Below, piece after piece: positions 29,665-38,727 of a stretch of 64,000 nt of DNA (position 1 is the first letter of the stretch; the number at the start of each line of letters is the position of its first letter). This DNA comes from Corynebacterium urogenitale. Lineage in GTDB: Bacteria > Actinomycetota > Actinomycetes > Mycobacteriales > Mycobacteriaceae. The notes beneath the pieces were generated by a model. The model did not search any database, was not told the DNA's origin, and saw only the letters and a program-made list of their open reading frames with translations. Made by a program: the position numbers and the translations under genes. The stretch covers positions 620,001 to 684,000 of the forward strand of contig NZ_CP045032.1 of NCBI RefSeq assembly GCF_009026825.1, read 5' to 3'.

Positions 29665-31137
29665 GTGACCGCCGCCTCTGGAGAAACACCAGGCACCATC
29701 GACAGCCCGAAGGGCACACTCGCAGCCAGCCCGGCGCAGATTGTGGAGGAATTCCTCGGCCCGGTGTACGGAGGGCGTGGGGATTCCCAGACGGGAATTG
29801 ACGGCGGCAAACTGGACTTGGAGTGGCTAGAGGCCACGTACAAGGAGTTCCACCGAGAGCCAGAGTTGTCCACCGCGGAAGAGAAAACGGCCGCGCGCAT
29901 TGCCCGCGAGCTCGAGTACTTCGACAACTGGGAGATCACCACAAATATCGGTGGCTACGGCATCACCGCGGTATTGGAGAACGGCGAGGGGCCGACTGTG
30001 CTCATGCGTGCCGATTTTGACGGTCTTCCGGTCGCGGAGAACACTGGCGTCGATTATGCATCGAAACATTCGCAGCTCGACGCGCACGGTCAAAGGGTGC
30101 CAACGATGCACGCCTGTGGCCACGATCACCACACGACAAGCCTGCTCGGGGCGATGCGGGTACTGGACGGGACTCGGGATAAATGGTCTGGCACTGTCGT
30201 GGCGCTATTCCAGCCGGCGGAGGAGGCCTCCATCGGTGCCAATGGCATGGTCGCTGACGGCCTGGGCTCCATCATTCCCCGCCCCGATGTCTGCCTCGCT
30301 CAGCACGTCATTGCCGGCCCCGCGGGGCGCGTGTTCACGGCCTCGGGGCCTGTGATGACGAGTTCGACCACCATTGAGATCACGCTCTACGGCCGCGGCG
30401 CCCACGCCTCCATGCCACACCGCTCTGTAGACCCAGTGGTGCTGGCCGCGTCCACCGTGATGAAACTGCAGACGGTCGTCTCCCGCGAAGTCCCGCCGAA
30501 TCAATTCGCCGTGATCACTGTGGCATCGGTGGAGGCAGGCAAGGCAAACAACGTTATTCCTGACTCAGCAAAGATTTCTCTGAGCTGCCGTTTCTACGAT
30601 GAGGCGCTGCGCAAGAAGTGCGTGGATGCGATCAAGCGCGTGGTGCGCGCAGAAGCCCAATCGATGGGCGCTGACCGTGCGCCAAGTTTCAAGTTCGTGG
30701 GTATGTTGGGGGCTACGAATAACTCGGAGAAGGTTTTCTCCACGGTTCGTGCTGGATTCGATGAGGCTTTCGGCACGTCAGAATCCGTGGATATGGAGCC
30801 GTGGACGGCATCCGAAGACTTTCCGGTGATCCCCAAGGCTTTTGGAGTGCCCTACATGCTGTGGACCGTGGGAATCACTCCGCGATGGTTGTGGGAACGG
30901 GCGGAGAAGGCCGGCCGGCTCGATATCGACATTCCCACCAACCACAATCCGGGTTTCCTACCGGATCTCAAGACGCTGCCTGTCGGCGTGCGGGCTGCAG
31001 CAGTGGCCGTTCTGTCCTGCTTGCAACAAACGTGGCAGAGGCCCGCGGATGAGGGCGATGACCAGACGTACCGCCCGACCATCCCCACGGATGCGGACAT
31101 TGACGCGGTGGCAGTGGAGACTGCGCGCGCGGACTAG
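29665..31137 (+). CDS. M20-family amidohydrolase
   Basis: Zinc-dependent aminoacylase or carboxypeptidase of the M20D group, 490 residues from the GTG at 29665 (AGAAAGGATC upstream; the frame extends 20 codons further without support). Metal and catalytic motifs are MRADFDGLPVAE, MHACGHDHHTTSLLG, FQPAEE, and HASMPHRSVDP in the dimerisation domain. Relatives include AbgB-type p-aminobenzoyl-glutamate hydrolases and the N-acyl-glutamine aminoacylases of skin corynebacteria. I cannot choose between these. It is an addition between rdgB and the DUF3817 gene, which are adjacent in M. tuberculosis as I recall. Confidence 0.85.
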   Translation: MTAASGETPGTIDSPKGTLAASPAQIVEEFLGPVYGGRGDSQTGIDGGKLDLEWLEATYKEFHREPELSTAEEKTAARIARELEYFDNWEITTNIGGYGITAVLENGEGPTVLMRADFDGLPVAENTGVDYASKHSQLDAHGQRVPTMHACGHDHHTTSLLGAMRVLDGTRDKWSGTVVALFQPAEEASIGANGMVADGLGSIIPRPDVCLAQHVIAGPAGRVFTASGPVMTSSTTIEITLYGRGAHASMPHRSVDPVVLAASTVMKLQTVVSREVPPNQFAVITVASVEAGKANNVIPDSAKISLSCRFYDEALRKKCVDAIKRVVRAEAQSMGADRAPSFKFVGMLGATNNSEKVFSTVRAGFDEAFGTSESVDMEPWTASEDFPVIPKAFGVPYMLWTVGITPRWLWERAEKAGRLDIDIPTNHNPGFLPDLKTLPVGVRAAAVAVLSCLQQTWQRPADEGDDQTYRPTIPTDADIDAVAVETARAD

Positions 31138-31496
31138 CGCCTGCCCTTGAGGTCGAAGGTTTCCTCCACCTCGATGCGGCGCTTGCGCTCCACGTAGAAG
31201 GAGAGGAACGGTACCACTCCGGCGAGCATGGTGGTCAGCCACTTTGCTGGCTCCCAGCGCGCCTTGGTGCCCAGATCTAGGCAGGACACCACGTAGATTA
31301 TGAAGAACAGGCCGTGGGCCTGGCCGATGAAGCTAAACCAAGCGGGGACGTTGTCCGTGCCGATGATGAGGAACTTGGCGATCATCTCCACGACCAGCAC
31401 CAGCAGCCAAATGCCTGTGATGATGGCGGCAATGGAGTAGAACTTCAGGCTCTTGGCCACGCGCTGCTGGCGCTCGGGGTGAACTGGGGTGCTCAT
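31134..31496 (-). CDS. DUF3817 membrane protein
   Basis: A 120-residue protein with three or four membrane segments (FYSIAAIITGIWLLVLVVEM, FIGQAHGLFFIIYVVSC, LTTMLAGVVPFLSFYVE). The central GQAHGLFF and VPFLSFYVERK are characteristic of DUF3817. Its function is unknown. The stop overlaps that of the M20 gene on the other strand by four bases. It corresponds by position to Rv1342c. Confidence 0.85.
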   Translation of the reverse strand: MSTPVHPERQQRVAKSLKFYSIAAIITGIWLLVLVVEMIAKFLIIGTDNVPAWFSFIGQAHGLFFIIYVVSCLDLGTKARWEPAKWLTTMLAGVVPFLSFYVERKRRIEVEETFDLKGRR

Positions 31497-31545
31497 CGTA
31501 TTGCTCGTGATCCTTTAGTTGCTGTTGTTGGTCGTGTCTGTGTTT

Positions 31546-31983
31546 TTATTCGACGTTTTTGTTCGACGCCGCATCGCGTGCGGTGCGACGGCGGTCATCG
31601 GTGAGGACTTCGCGATTATCGAGGTCCGTCGGGGTCTTCTGACCGGGCAATGCCATGAAGTCGTCGGGAATCTCCGTCATGGACTCTCGGTACTCCTTTG
31701 GTACCGCCGCCATGTCGTCGCCTTGCAGGCGCTCCGTCTCGTACTGAATGTACTTGCGATACGCGACGATGAGGAAGATGCCGAAGATCGGCCACTGCAT
31801 CGCGTAGCCAAGGTTGGTGAAGTCTCCGTCCGCTTCCTGAAAGCGGGTCCACTGCCAGTACGCCAAGCCGGCGGTGGCGAGCACAGCTAGGATCAGGAAA
31901 ACGATCTGGACGATGCGGACGCGGAGAGGAAAGGGGTTGGTGCCTTTCCCCGAGTTCTGCTGTGGTTCCTGCTGCGTGCTCAC
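31546..31983 (-). CDS. Conserved actinobacterial membrane protein
   Basis: A 145-residue protein with two membrane segments (about residues 20-42 and 62-80) joined by YWQWTRFQEADGDFTNLGY, then a hydrophilic tail of about 60 residues. It lies 49 bases upstream of the DUF3817 gene on the same strand, as a paired small membrane gene does in mycobacteria. I recognise the family as conserved but uncharacterised. Confidence 0.75.
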   Translation of the reverse strand: MSTQQEPQQNSGKGTNPFPLRVRIVQIVFLILAVLATAGLAYWQWTRFQEADGDFTNLGYAMQWPIFGIFLIVAYRKYIQYETERLQGDDMAAVPKEYRESMTEIPDDFMALPGQKTPTDLDNREVLTDDRRRTARDAASNKNVE

Positions 31984-32084
31984 AATTGAACAGTCTACTC
32001 AGTGCCCAGTTGAAGATTCCAACGTGAGTATTGCTAGTATCGTCTTATTGCACGCTCGGGCTGGCGCCCGAAGTCATGCATCGC

Positions 32085-32166
<82 letters not shown>

Positions 32167-32175
32167 CAGCACAAA

Positions 32176-32206
32176 GAGGGACGTTCAACCACAGTGAACG
32201 TCCCTC
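32176..32206 (+). terminator. Hairpin after tRNA-Leu
   Basis: GAGGGACGTTCA and TGAACGTCCCTC form a perfect 12-bp stem with a 7-base loop, 10 bases after the tRNA. The following bases are CTCGCG rather than a T-run. Confidence 0.7.
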
Positions 32207-32319
32207 CTCGCGTGTGTGATGCCACCCATCGTTTCGTTGCGCCGACAATGCTTAAAGGTTCCCTTGGGGGGAGTTTCGCGCTAACTGCAGAACTCACAGA
32301 AGAGCACTGGGGAGTTAGA

Positions 32320-32338
32320 TGAGGCTTGGCTAAAGGAT
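32320..32338. promoter_or_regulatory. Weak DtxR-like site upstream of the broken siderophore permeases
   Basis: TGAGGCTTGGCTAAAGGAT matches the 19-bp DtxR consensus at 12 positions, including the central GGCTAA. It lies about 50 bases before the permease remnant, where iron control would be expected. The match is weak on the right half. Confidence 0.3.
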
Positions 32339-32384
32339 TAGGCTCATTGCTGTTTCTTGGTAACAATGTCGCGAGGTCGTCACG

Positions 32385-33065
32385 TTGGATTTGCTTTCGC
32401 ACCCTTCCCGCACCCGCCGACTGCTCATTTAATGGGGCTGTGTGGTGATGATCGGCCTACTGGTCGTCGTCAGCCTCATGGTGGGCGTAGCCGAGGGAAG
32501 CTCTCAGGTATTTGGTGTCTCCCGCATTCCCCGGACAGTGGCAGCCCTACTGACGGGCAGTGCGCTAGCGCTCGCAGGGTTCATCATGCAATCCGTTACG
32601 CGTAACCGGTTCGTGGAACCCTCCACCGTCGGCAGCACAGAGGCTGCAGCCCTGGGCCTAATGGGAATGGCGATCTTCCTGCCGGGCGCTCCTATGTGGA
32701 TGAAGGTCCTCATCGCCGCTCTCGTGGCTGGAATGGGCTTGCGGGTCAAGACCGTTGAACGCCTTGCCGTGCTGATGGTGGCGACGGTAGCCGCTGTGAC
32801 GGTCGCAGTGGTGGGCATGCTGCCCTTCGTCGGGCTGATCGTGCCGAATATTGCCCGCTCATTGATCGGCGATAACGCCCGTACCGCCCTGCCCTGGGTG
32901 GCGATCCTCGGGGCAACGCTTACCCTGACGTGCGATATTTTCGCGAGGGTTGTGATCTATCCCCTTGAGCTGCCTATCGGGTCAGTGTTGGGAGTGGTAG
33001 GTGCCGCCCTCTTCCTTATCTTCCTGCTTCGCTTCGCCTACAACGATAAGGGGGTGGCCTCGTGA
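32385..33065 (+). pseudogene. FecCD-type siderophore permease, broken by a nonsense codon and internal deletion
   Basis: The frame can be read from a TTG at 32385 (GAGG 8 bases upstream) as LLSHPSRTRRLLI, a usual permease N-terminus, then hits TAA at 32430 before the first membrane helix. It continues in frame with MIGLLVVVSLMVG, IPRTVAALLTGSALALAG and PSTVGSTEAAALGL. At about residue 110 it passes from KVLIAALVAGMGL straight to KTVERLAVLM and GMLPFVGLIVPNIAR. The family's central 100 or so residues are missing. Full-length relatives are about 330 residues; here 207 follow the stop. A GTG at 32442 could still start a short product, but not a working permease. Confidence 0.8.
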
Positions 33066-33771
33066 CCGCGATTGATGATGGGCAGCGCCGGGAGAAGCGA
33101 CGTGCAGCCGCAAGCTTAGTTTTCGGCACACTTTTCGCCCTCGCCGGTGTTCTGCTGTACGTGCTGTGGGACTTGCCGAAGGCGTGGGAGATCATTTTGC
33201 CGATGCGGTTGTCTACCGCCGGTGCTTTCTTCGTGGCTGCAGCAGCGGTCGGTTGCACGACGGTGGTCTTTCACACGCTGACGCACAACGACATCCTCAC
33301 GCCGTCTCTACTGGGCTTCGATGCCCTCTACGTTCTGATCAATACTCTCTTGGTGTTTTTCTTGGGAACCCAGGCGCTGCTGAACACGGACAATCTACTG
33401 TTCTTCTTCATCAATATCGCGGTCATGATTGTTTTCGCGGTGGCTATTTTCGCGCCGCTGCTCCTGCGGCCGTCCGTGGGCGTGGAGGTGCTGCTGTTGA
33501 TCGGCGTGACATGCGGATTGTTGATTCGCTCTATCACGGCCCTGCTCCAGCGTCTGCTTGACCCGCAGGCACACATGGTTCTTGCCGATACATTCTTCGC
33601 CTCTCTTGAATCCGTGAACCCCTTGGAGTTGGGAGTGGCTGCGTTCGTCGTCGTTGCTGCGGTGCTTGGGCTGTGGATGGCGCGCCATCACCTGGACGTG
33701 CTGGCGCTAGGCCGTGAGCGCGCGACTGAGTTGGGCGTGCGCTATCGCAGGAGCGTGTCCCTTATAATGCT
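33062..33771 (+). pseudogene. Second FecCD-type siderophore permease, 3' end deleted
   Basis: Starts with GTG at 33062, overlapping the previous stop by four bases, as in intact permease pairs. About 235 residues match the family, including FHTLTHNDILTPSLLGFDAL, LIGVTCGLLIRS and ALGRERATELGVRYRR. At SLIML, where the next helix and the EAA-like loop should follow, the sequence jumps into an unrelated frame and ends at 33856. The last 60-80 residues of the family are absent. The deletion that removed them joins directly to a binding-protein gene fragment. Confidence 0.8.
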
Positions 33772-33900
33772 CTCGTCGGAGGCACGCCTGCCGCTAAGGA
33801 GGACCGGATCTACCCATTGGATTCCAGCTACTGGCTGTTGGTTAACGGCGGTCTGAACAGTCTGAACAAGATGCTCGACGATATCGACGCGGCGCTTTAG
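33772..33900 (+). pseudogene. C-terminal fragment of a siderophore-binding protein
   Basis: In the frame ending at TAG 33900 the 42 residues begin LVGGTPAAKEDRIYPLDSSY, followed by Trp-Leu and a C-terminal helix ending LDDIDAAL. This is the usual end of FecB/CeuA-type lipoproteins. No start or upstream part exists. Deletion between the permease and this gene also removed any ATPase gene that lay between them. Confidence 0.7.
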
Positions 33901-33906
33901 GATGCC

Positions 33907-35443
33907 ATGACTGCGACCCTCGACAAACCTCAGCGTATTTCCGTGATCTGGTTCCGGGACGATCTTCGCCTGCACGACCACCAGGCGTTGACGGCCGCGG
34001 CTTCTCATGGTCCGGTGGTTGCGCTGGTGGTGGATGAGGATTCGCAAGCCGTCCAATCAAGGCCTTTGGGTGCCGCTAGTAGGTGGTGGCAGGAGCGCAG
34101 TCTCCGAGCGCTACGAAAAGATCTGGCAGACCGTGGGGTGGAATTGCTCCGCTTCACCGGCGACCCACGGCAGATTGTGCCCCGCTTCGCACGCGCCGTG
34201 GGGGCGAGCCTTGTGACGTGGACCAGGCGCTACTACCAGCCGTTGACGGAAGTCGATGCGCAGATCAAGAGTGCTTTGCAGGATCTGGAGATCGACGCGC
34301 ATAGCTTCCCCGGATTCACTCTCACAGAACCGTGGGAGGTGCAGAAAAAGGACGGTGGGGATTACCGTGTCTACACGCCGTACGCCAAAGCAGCTCGTGG
34401 AGTAGTTTCCACGGATGCGCCGCTGCCCGTGCCAGCGCTATGTGCGCCAGGGGTTGATGCAGGCTCCGCTGCTATGTGCGCCAGGGGTTGATGCAGGCTC
34501 CGCTGCAGCAGACAATGGGCTGGAGTGTGTGCAATGGCTGGAGGAACCACCTCACCCCTCGTGGGCTGACGGCTTGAAGGACACGTGGACTCCCGGTGAG
34601 GCAGGGGCACGTGAGCGTCTGGCTGACTTCCTCGATGCAGGCGCCGGTTATGGCTCCCGCCGTGATATTCCCTCCGTGCCGGCGACCTCTAGGCTCTCGG
34701 CGCATCTCAGGTTTGGTGAGGTGAGCCCCCGCGAGGTCTACCAGGCAGCCGCCGAGCTGCCTGACGACGATGCGGAGACCTTCCGCAAAGAGTTGCTGTG
34801 GCGGGATTTTGCCTGGCATCGCCTGTACTACCGCCCGGAGATGCCCACGCAGAACCTCAACCCGCTATTCGACCGTTTCGACTGGTCGTGGAGCGAGGGA
34901 GAACTCGACCGAGCGTCTGCAAACGGCCGTGACCCGCGCCGGCCAGTGTTGGACACGGATTCCGTCGAGGTGCCGGAGGAAGACCGCGAATGGCTACAGC
35001 TGCTCGGCCACTGGCGCAGCGGCACGACACAGGTGCCAATGGTGGACGCAGGTATGCGCGAACTGTGGCACACCGGCACCATGCACAACCGTGTGCGCAT
35101 GCTCGTGGCCAGCTTCCTCACGAAGAACCTGGGCATCCACTGGCGCCACGGGGAGCAATGGTTCTGGGACACGCTGGTGGATGCAGATCTGGCGTCGAAT
35201 CCATTCAACTGGCAGTGGGCCGCAGGATCGGGTGACGACGCCGCGCCGTACTTCCGCATCTTCAATCCAGAGACGCAGCGCACGAAGTTCGACCCGGAGG
35301 GCGCTTATGTGGGTAGATGGGTGCCGGAGTTTCTCACCCCGGGTTACCCCGAACCCATCGTGGACCTCAAGGAGTCGCGCCGAGCTGCCCTGGATACTTA
35401 TGCCGACGCCAAGGCTGAAGGTGAGGACGAAGTAGGGAGTTAG
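33907..35443 (+). pseudogene. phr: Deoxyribodipyrimidine photolyase gene, frameshifted by a 34-bp duplication
   Basis: Light-dependent repair of pyrimidine dimers. The first frame (33907-34491) encodes the antenna domain from ISVIWFRDDLRLHDHQAL and ends early at TGA. The second frame (from about 34437) continues with the FAD domain: RLSAHLRFGEVSPREVY, ELLWRDFAWHRLYY, MHNRVRMLVASFLTKNL, HWRHGEQWFWDTLVDAD, and NPFNWQWAAGSG. A perfect 34-bp tandem duplication at 34437-34504 causes the shift. Removing one copy restores a single frame of about 500 residues with no other defect. It is therefore a recent or reversible inactivation, unless it reflects an assembly error. Confidence 0.85.
34437..34504. 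repeat. Perfect 34-bp tandem duplication inside phr
   Basis: Positions 34437-34470 and 34471-34504 are identical (both start GCTATGTGCGCCAGGGG). The match runs two bases into the following sequence. Since 34 is not a multiple of three, it shifts the frame. Confidence 0.95.
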
Positions 35444-35922
35444 CCCTCAATCTCCTTGATGATGCGCGCAACATGGCCGGTGGCTTTGACGTTGTACTTC
35501 GCCAGAGCGATCGTGCCCTCCTCATCCACCAGGAAGGTGGAGCGGATGACGCCCTGGACGACCTTGCCGTAGTTCTTCTTCTCGCCGAATGCGCCGTAGG
35601 CCTGCATCACTGACTTATCGACGTCGGAGAGCAGCGGGAAGGTGAGCTCGTACTTGTCGGTGAACTTCTTCAGTGCCTCTGGCTTATCGGGTGAAATGCC
35701 GAGCACCTCAATGTTCTGTCCATTGAGCTGGGTGAGAGAATCACGGAAATCACAGGCTTCCTTGGTACAGCCTGGGGTATCCGCCTTTGGGTAGAAGTAG
35801 ACGATAACCTTCTTGCCCTTGTAATCAGCGAGGGAAACCTGCTGACCATCGGCGTTGAGCAGCGTAAACTCCGGGGCAGGGGTGCCTTCTTCCAAGCGAA
35901 TATTAGCGGTGTTTTCAGTCAT
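35440..35922 (-). CDS. bcp: Thioredoxin-dependent thiol peroxidase Bcp
   Basis: Peroxiredoxin that reduces hydrogen peroxide and organic peroxides. The 160-residue protein begins at ATG 35922 and carries FYPKADTPGCTKEACDFRD, with the peroxidatic cysteine in TPGCTKEAC and a possible resolving cysteine five residues later. The frame extends upstream without support. It converges with phr, whose stop it overlaps by four bases. It is divergent from the DUF3618 gene, as in mycobacteria. Confidence 0.95.
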   Translation of the reverse strand: MTENTANIRLEEGTPAPEFTLLNADGQQVSLADYKGKKVIVYFYPKADTPGCTKEACDFRDSLTQLNGQNIEVLGISPDKPEALKKFTDKYELTFPLLSDVDKSVMQAYGAFGEKKNYGKVVQGVIRSTFLVDEEGTIALAKYNVKATGHVARIIKEIEG

Positions 35923-36052
35923 AGAACCCACTGTACCGGGCTGGTGGTGTGCGACAAGCAACCCCGAACTGCTGTGCGTACCGGGCCGATCCTTTACAAT
36001 GGTTCGAGTATTAGAACAAAAACCGCTGTATTCGTACAAAGGGAGAATTTCC

Positions 36053-36331
36053 GTGGCCCGTAGCGTCGATGCCATCCAGCGCGATATTGAGCGCACCCGT
36101 AACCAGCTTGCCAAGACCCTGGATGAGCTCGCAGTGCGCGCAGATCCGAAGAACTTCGCCAATGATGCCAAGACCCAGGCGATGGGCACCGTGAAGGAGC
36201 CGAAGTTCCAGATGATCGCCGGTGGCGTGGTCCTCGGCGTGGTTGCCCTGACTGCCCTGGTGGTCTCCGGCAAGCGCAAGGAGAAGAAGCAGATCAAGGA
36301 GATCCAGCGACTCCTGGCGGCGACCCGCTAA
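36053..36331 (+). CDS. DUF3618 membrane protein
   Basis: A 92-residue protein with an amphipathic N-terminal half (AIQRDIERTRNQLAKTLDEL, the DUF3618 signature) and a single membrane segment (about residues 56-76) followed by a Lys-rich tail. GTG at 36053 follows AAGGGAGAA. Located next to bcp on the opposite strand, as in M. tuberculosis Rv2520c-Rv2521. Function unknown. The AbrB-family gene follows after one base. Confidence 0.85.
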   Translation: MARSVDAIQRDIERTRNQLAKTLDELAVRADPKNFANDAKTQAMGTVKEPKFQMIAGGVVLGVVALTALVVSGKRKEKKQIKEIQRLLAATR

Positions 36332-36332
36332 G

Positions 36333-37499
36333 TTGAGCAATAATCACAACACTGAACCTCGGAAGGCTACACCGGCCAACGGGGTTCTTTTTCGTTTCCT
36401 CAGGATCCTGATTCTCAGCGCCATCGCCGTGGCTGGTGGCGTGGCAGGGACGAAGCTTGGTGTGCCAGCTGCGTGGATCTTTAGCTTCCTCGTGGTCTTC
36501 GGTATCTACGCCATCTTCTCGGATCGGCAGATTCAGCCACCGAAGAAAGCGATGATCCCCTCGCAGGTCATCATCTCGCTCTTGTGTGCCTCACCACTGG
36601 CCACGGTGGGCTGGTCATCGGTGGGAACTTACGCCGGTGCAGTGGTGGTTTCCCTGGCGACGACCTTCCTCGTTTGCGCTCTTGGGGCGTGGCTGCTCGT
36701 CCGTTTCCGCGGTGTGACGCCAGCGACGTCAATTCTGGCGACGATGGCTGGTGGGGCGTCCGCGATGGTGATGCTGGCCCGGGATATGCGAGACGCTGAT
36801 CTACGTTTCGTTGTGTTGACCCAGTACCTGCGGGTGTCGATTGTGGTGCTGACCCTGCCGGGGATCGTTCAATTGCTGGGAGGTATCCACGCCAACGGTG
36901 GTGGCTCAGCAGGGGAGGATGACACTGCGTGGTGGGTGACAAGCTGGGAGCCGGTTATTGGTGCTTTCTGCACCTTCCTCGCGGTGTGGCTTTTCACCAG
37001 GGCTACGCGGCGCTGGTTCAGTGTGTCCTCCCCGTACCTTTTGCTGTCCGTGGCCTTTGTCGTCATCGCGCTGCTCCTTGGGGTGCCGGAGCAGTTCCTC
37101 ATGCCCGATGGGCTGTTGCCAAATATTTCTTATGCGCTGATCGGTATCCAGGCTGGAGGCACCCTGACGAAGAGCGCCCTGCGGCAGTTCGTGAAAGCCC
37201 TTCCGATCATTCTCTCGGTGATCGGTTTGATGATCTTGAGCTCCCTCGTGGCGGCGCTGGGTATCAGCGTCCTGTGGGAACTCACGGTGCTGGATTCCTA
37301 CCTCGCCACTGTTCCGGGTGGGATTTATGCCGTCCTCGCGTTTGCCCACGAGGCGGGATCTGACCCTGTTGTGACGGTTGTGCAGGTCATACGCATGTTG
37401 GCAATGTTGGTGGTGGGAGCCTACGCACCCCAGATCATCGGGCTCTTCCGGCGCGGAGGTGAAGACGTCGGCGACAAGTCAGCAGGTGCCACGAAGTAG
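36333..37499 (+). CDS. AbrB-family membrane transporter
   Basis: A 388-residue protein with about ten membrane segments of the AbrB (PF05145-type) family, sometimes annotated as ammonia monooxygenase-related by error. Recognisable segments are GGVAGTKLGVPAAWIFSFLV, TSILATMAGGASAMVMLARD and ATVPGGIYAVLAFAHEAGSD. The start is TTG at 36333, one base after the DUF3618 stop; no other start with a ribosome site is visible. The C-terminal codons and stop are part of an 18-bp triplicated repeat. Substrate unknown. Confidence 0.75.
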   Translation: MSNNHNTEPRKATPANGVLFRFLRILILSAIAVAGGVAGTKLGVPAAWIFSFLVVFGIYAIFSDRQIQPPKKAMIPSQVIISLLCASPLATVGWSSVGTYAGAVVVSLATTFLVCALGAWLLVRFRGVTPATSILATMAGGASAMVMLARDMRDADLRFVVLTQYLRVSIVVLTLPGIVQLLGGIHANGGGSAGEDDTAWWVTSWEPVIGAFCTFLAVWLFTRATRRWFSVSSPYLLLSVAFVVIALLLGVPEQFLMPDGLLPNISYALIGIQAGGTLTKSALRQFVKALPIILSVIGLMILSSLVAALGISVLWELTVLDSYLATVPGGIYAVLAFAHEAGSDPVVTVVQVIRMLAMLVVGAYAPQIIGLFRRGGEDVGDKSAGATK

Positions 37500-37535
37500 G
37501 CCAGTGCCACCAAGTAAGCCAGTGCCACCAAGTAA
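37482..37535. repeat. 3 x 18-bp repeat, each unit carrying a stop codon
   Basis: Units at 37482, 37500 and 37518 follow GCCAGTGCCACCAAGTAA. The first unit is the true end of the AbrB-family gene (TAG at 37497). The next two repeat the last five codons and the stop, giving three in-frame stops. Units two and three are identical. Confidence 0.9.
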
Positions 37536-37558
37536 GCCGGCGCCGCTTGGGCCTCGGC

Positions 37559-38575
37559 CTAGCCTTGTGTGGAAGGTAGCTGCCACGCCTCCGCGAGCAG
37601 GGCCATGGAGTGTAGCGACTCCTCCGTGGACGGCGACTGGAGAGACACCATGAGCTCATCTGCCTGGGCATGAGCGGCGAAATCCCTGAGATAGTCGCTG
37701 ACTTGTTCCTTCGTGCCAATCGCCCAGTAGCGCAGCATGTCGAGGATCTGTTGGCCAGCTGGAGAATCCATGAGCATATCTAGTTCTTCATCGCTCAAGG
37801 AGCGCCCACGGCCTGCCATCGCGCGCACGCGGGAGCGTTTCATCTTGTAGGCCTGCCGTTGTGCATCGTCCTCGGAATCGGCAGCTGTGACATTGACGGC
37901 AGCGATGACGTACGGCTCTGGGTGCAGTTCTGACGGCTGGTAGGTTTCGCGGTAGACCCGCACTGCTTGCTCCAAGGCAGCGGGGGCGAAGTGGGAGGCG
38001 AAGGAGTACGGCAAGCCCAGATGTGCGGCCAATTGTGCTCCGAAGAGGGATGAGCCGAGGATATAGAGTGGCACATGCGTGCCCTTGCCAGGAACTGCCT
38101 CGACACCGGGGATCTTCGACTGCTCGCCAAAATATCCGGCGAGTTCGACTACGTCATTTGGGAAGTTTTCAGCGGCTGCGGGTTCGCGTCGCAGTGCGCG
38201 CAGAGTCATCTGATCGGTCCCTGGCGCACGGCCCAGGCCGAGGTCGATGCGCCCAGGGTGGATCTCCGCGAGTGTGCCGAACTGCTCGGCGATGACGAGG
38301 GGAGCGTGGTTGGGGAGCATCACGCCGCCAGCCCCGAGGTTGATGGACTGGGTGTGCGCCGCCACGTGCGCGATGAGGACGGCTGGGGCAGAGCTGGCGA
38401 TGGACTTCATGTTGTGGTGCTCGGAGTACCAGATGCGCTTATAACCGAGCTTCTCCGCTCTCTGTGCCCACGTCACGCTGCGGGCGAAAGCATCCGCCGG
38501 CTTTTCGCCGTGGAAAATACTGGCGAAATCGATGAGGGAGAGGGGTACTTGAGGGAAAGAATCTGGGGTATTCAC
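37559..38575 (-). CDS. Luciferase-like (LLM class) flavin-dependent oxidoreductase
   Basis: FMN-dependent monooxygenase-like protein of 338 residues from GTG 38575. Family markers are PLSLIDFASI at the start, RIWYSEHHNM, GAGGVMLPNHAPLVIAEQFG, HPGRIDLGLGRAPGTD, and LYILGSSLFGAQLAAHLGL. These match the uncharacterised YhbW-like subgroup. The substrate is not known. The gene lies downstream of tRNA-Lys on the same strand, separated by a terminator. Confidence 0.88.
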   Translation of the reverse strand: MNTPDSFPQVPLSLIDFASIFHGEKPADAFARSVTWAQRAEKLGYKRIWYSEHHNMKSIASSAPAVLIAHVAAHTQSINLGAGGVMLPNHAPLVIAEQFGTLAEIHPGRIDLGLGRAPGTDQMTLRALRREPAAAENFPNDVVELAGYFGEQSKIPGVEAVPGKGTHVPLYILGSSLFGAQLAAHLGLPYSFASHFAPAALEQAVRVYRETYQPSELHPEPYVIAAVNVTAADSEDDAQRQAYKMKRSRVRAMAGRGRSLSDEELDMLMDSPAGQQILDMLRYWAIGTKEQVSDYLRDFAAHAQADELMVSLQSPSTEESLHSMALLAEAWQLPSTQG

Positions 38576-38611
38576 GATTCCCCATCCTAGGCTTCGTGTT
38601 TCCTCCCGCAA

Positions 38612-38646
38612 CAAAAAACTCCCTGCCAGTAAACTGGAGGGAGTTT
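38612..38646 (-). terminator. Terminator of tRNA-Lys
   Basis: AAACTCCCTGCCAG pairs with CTGGAGGGAGTTT with one bulge around TAAA. On the minus strand, a run of six T follows the stem, 8 bases after the tRNA. Confidence 0.8.
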
Positions 38647-38654
38647 CGCGGTTG

Positions 38655-38727
<73 letters not shown>

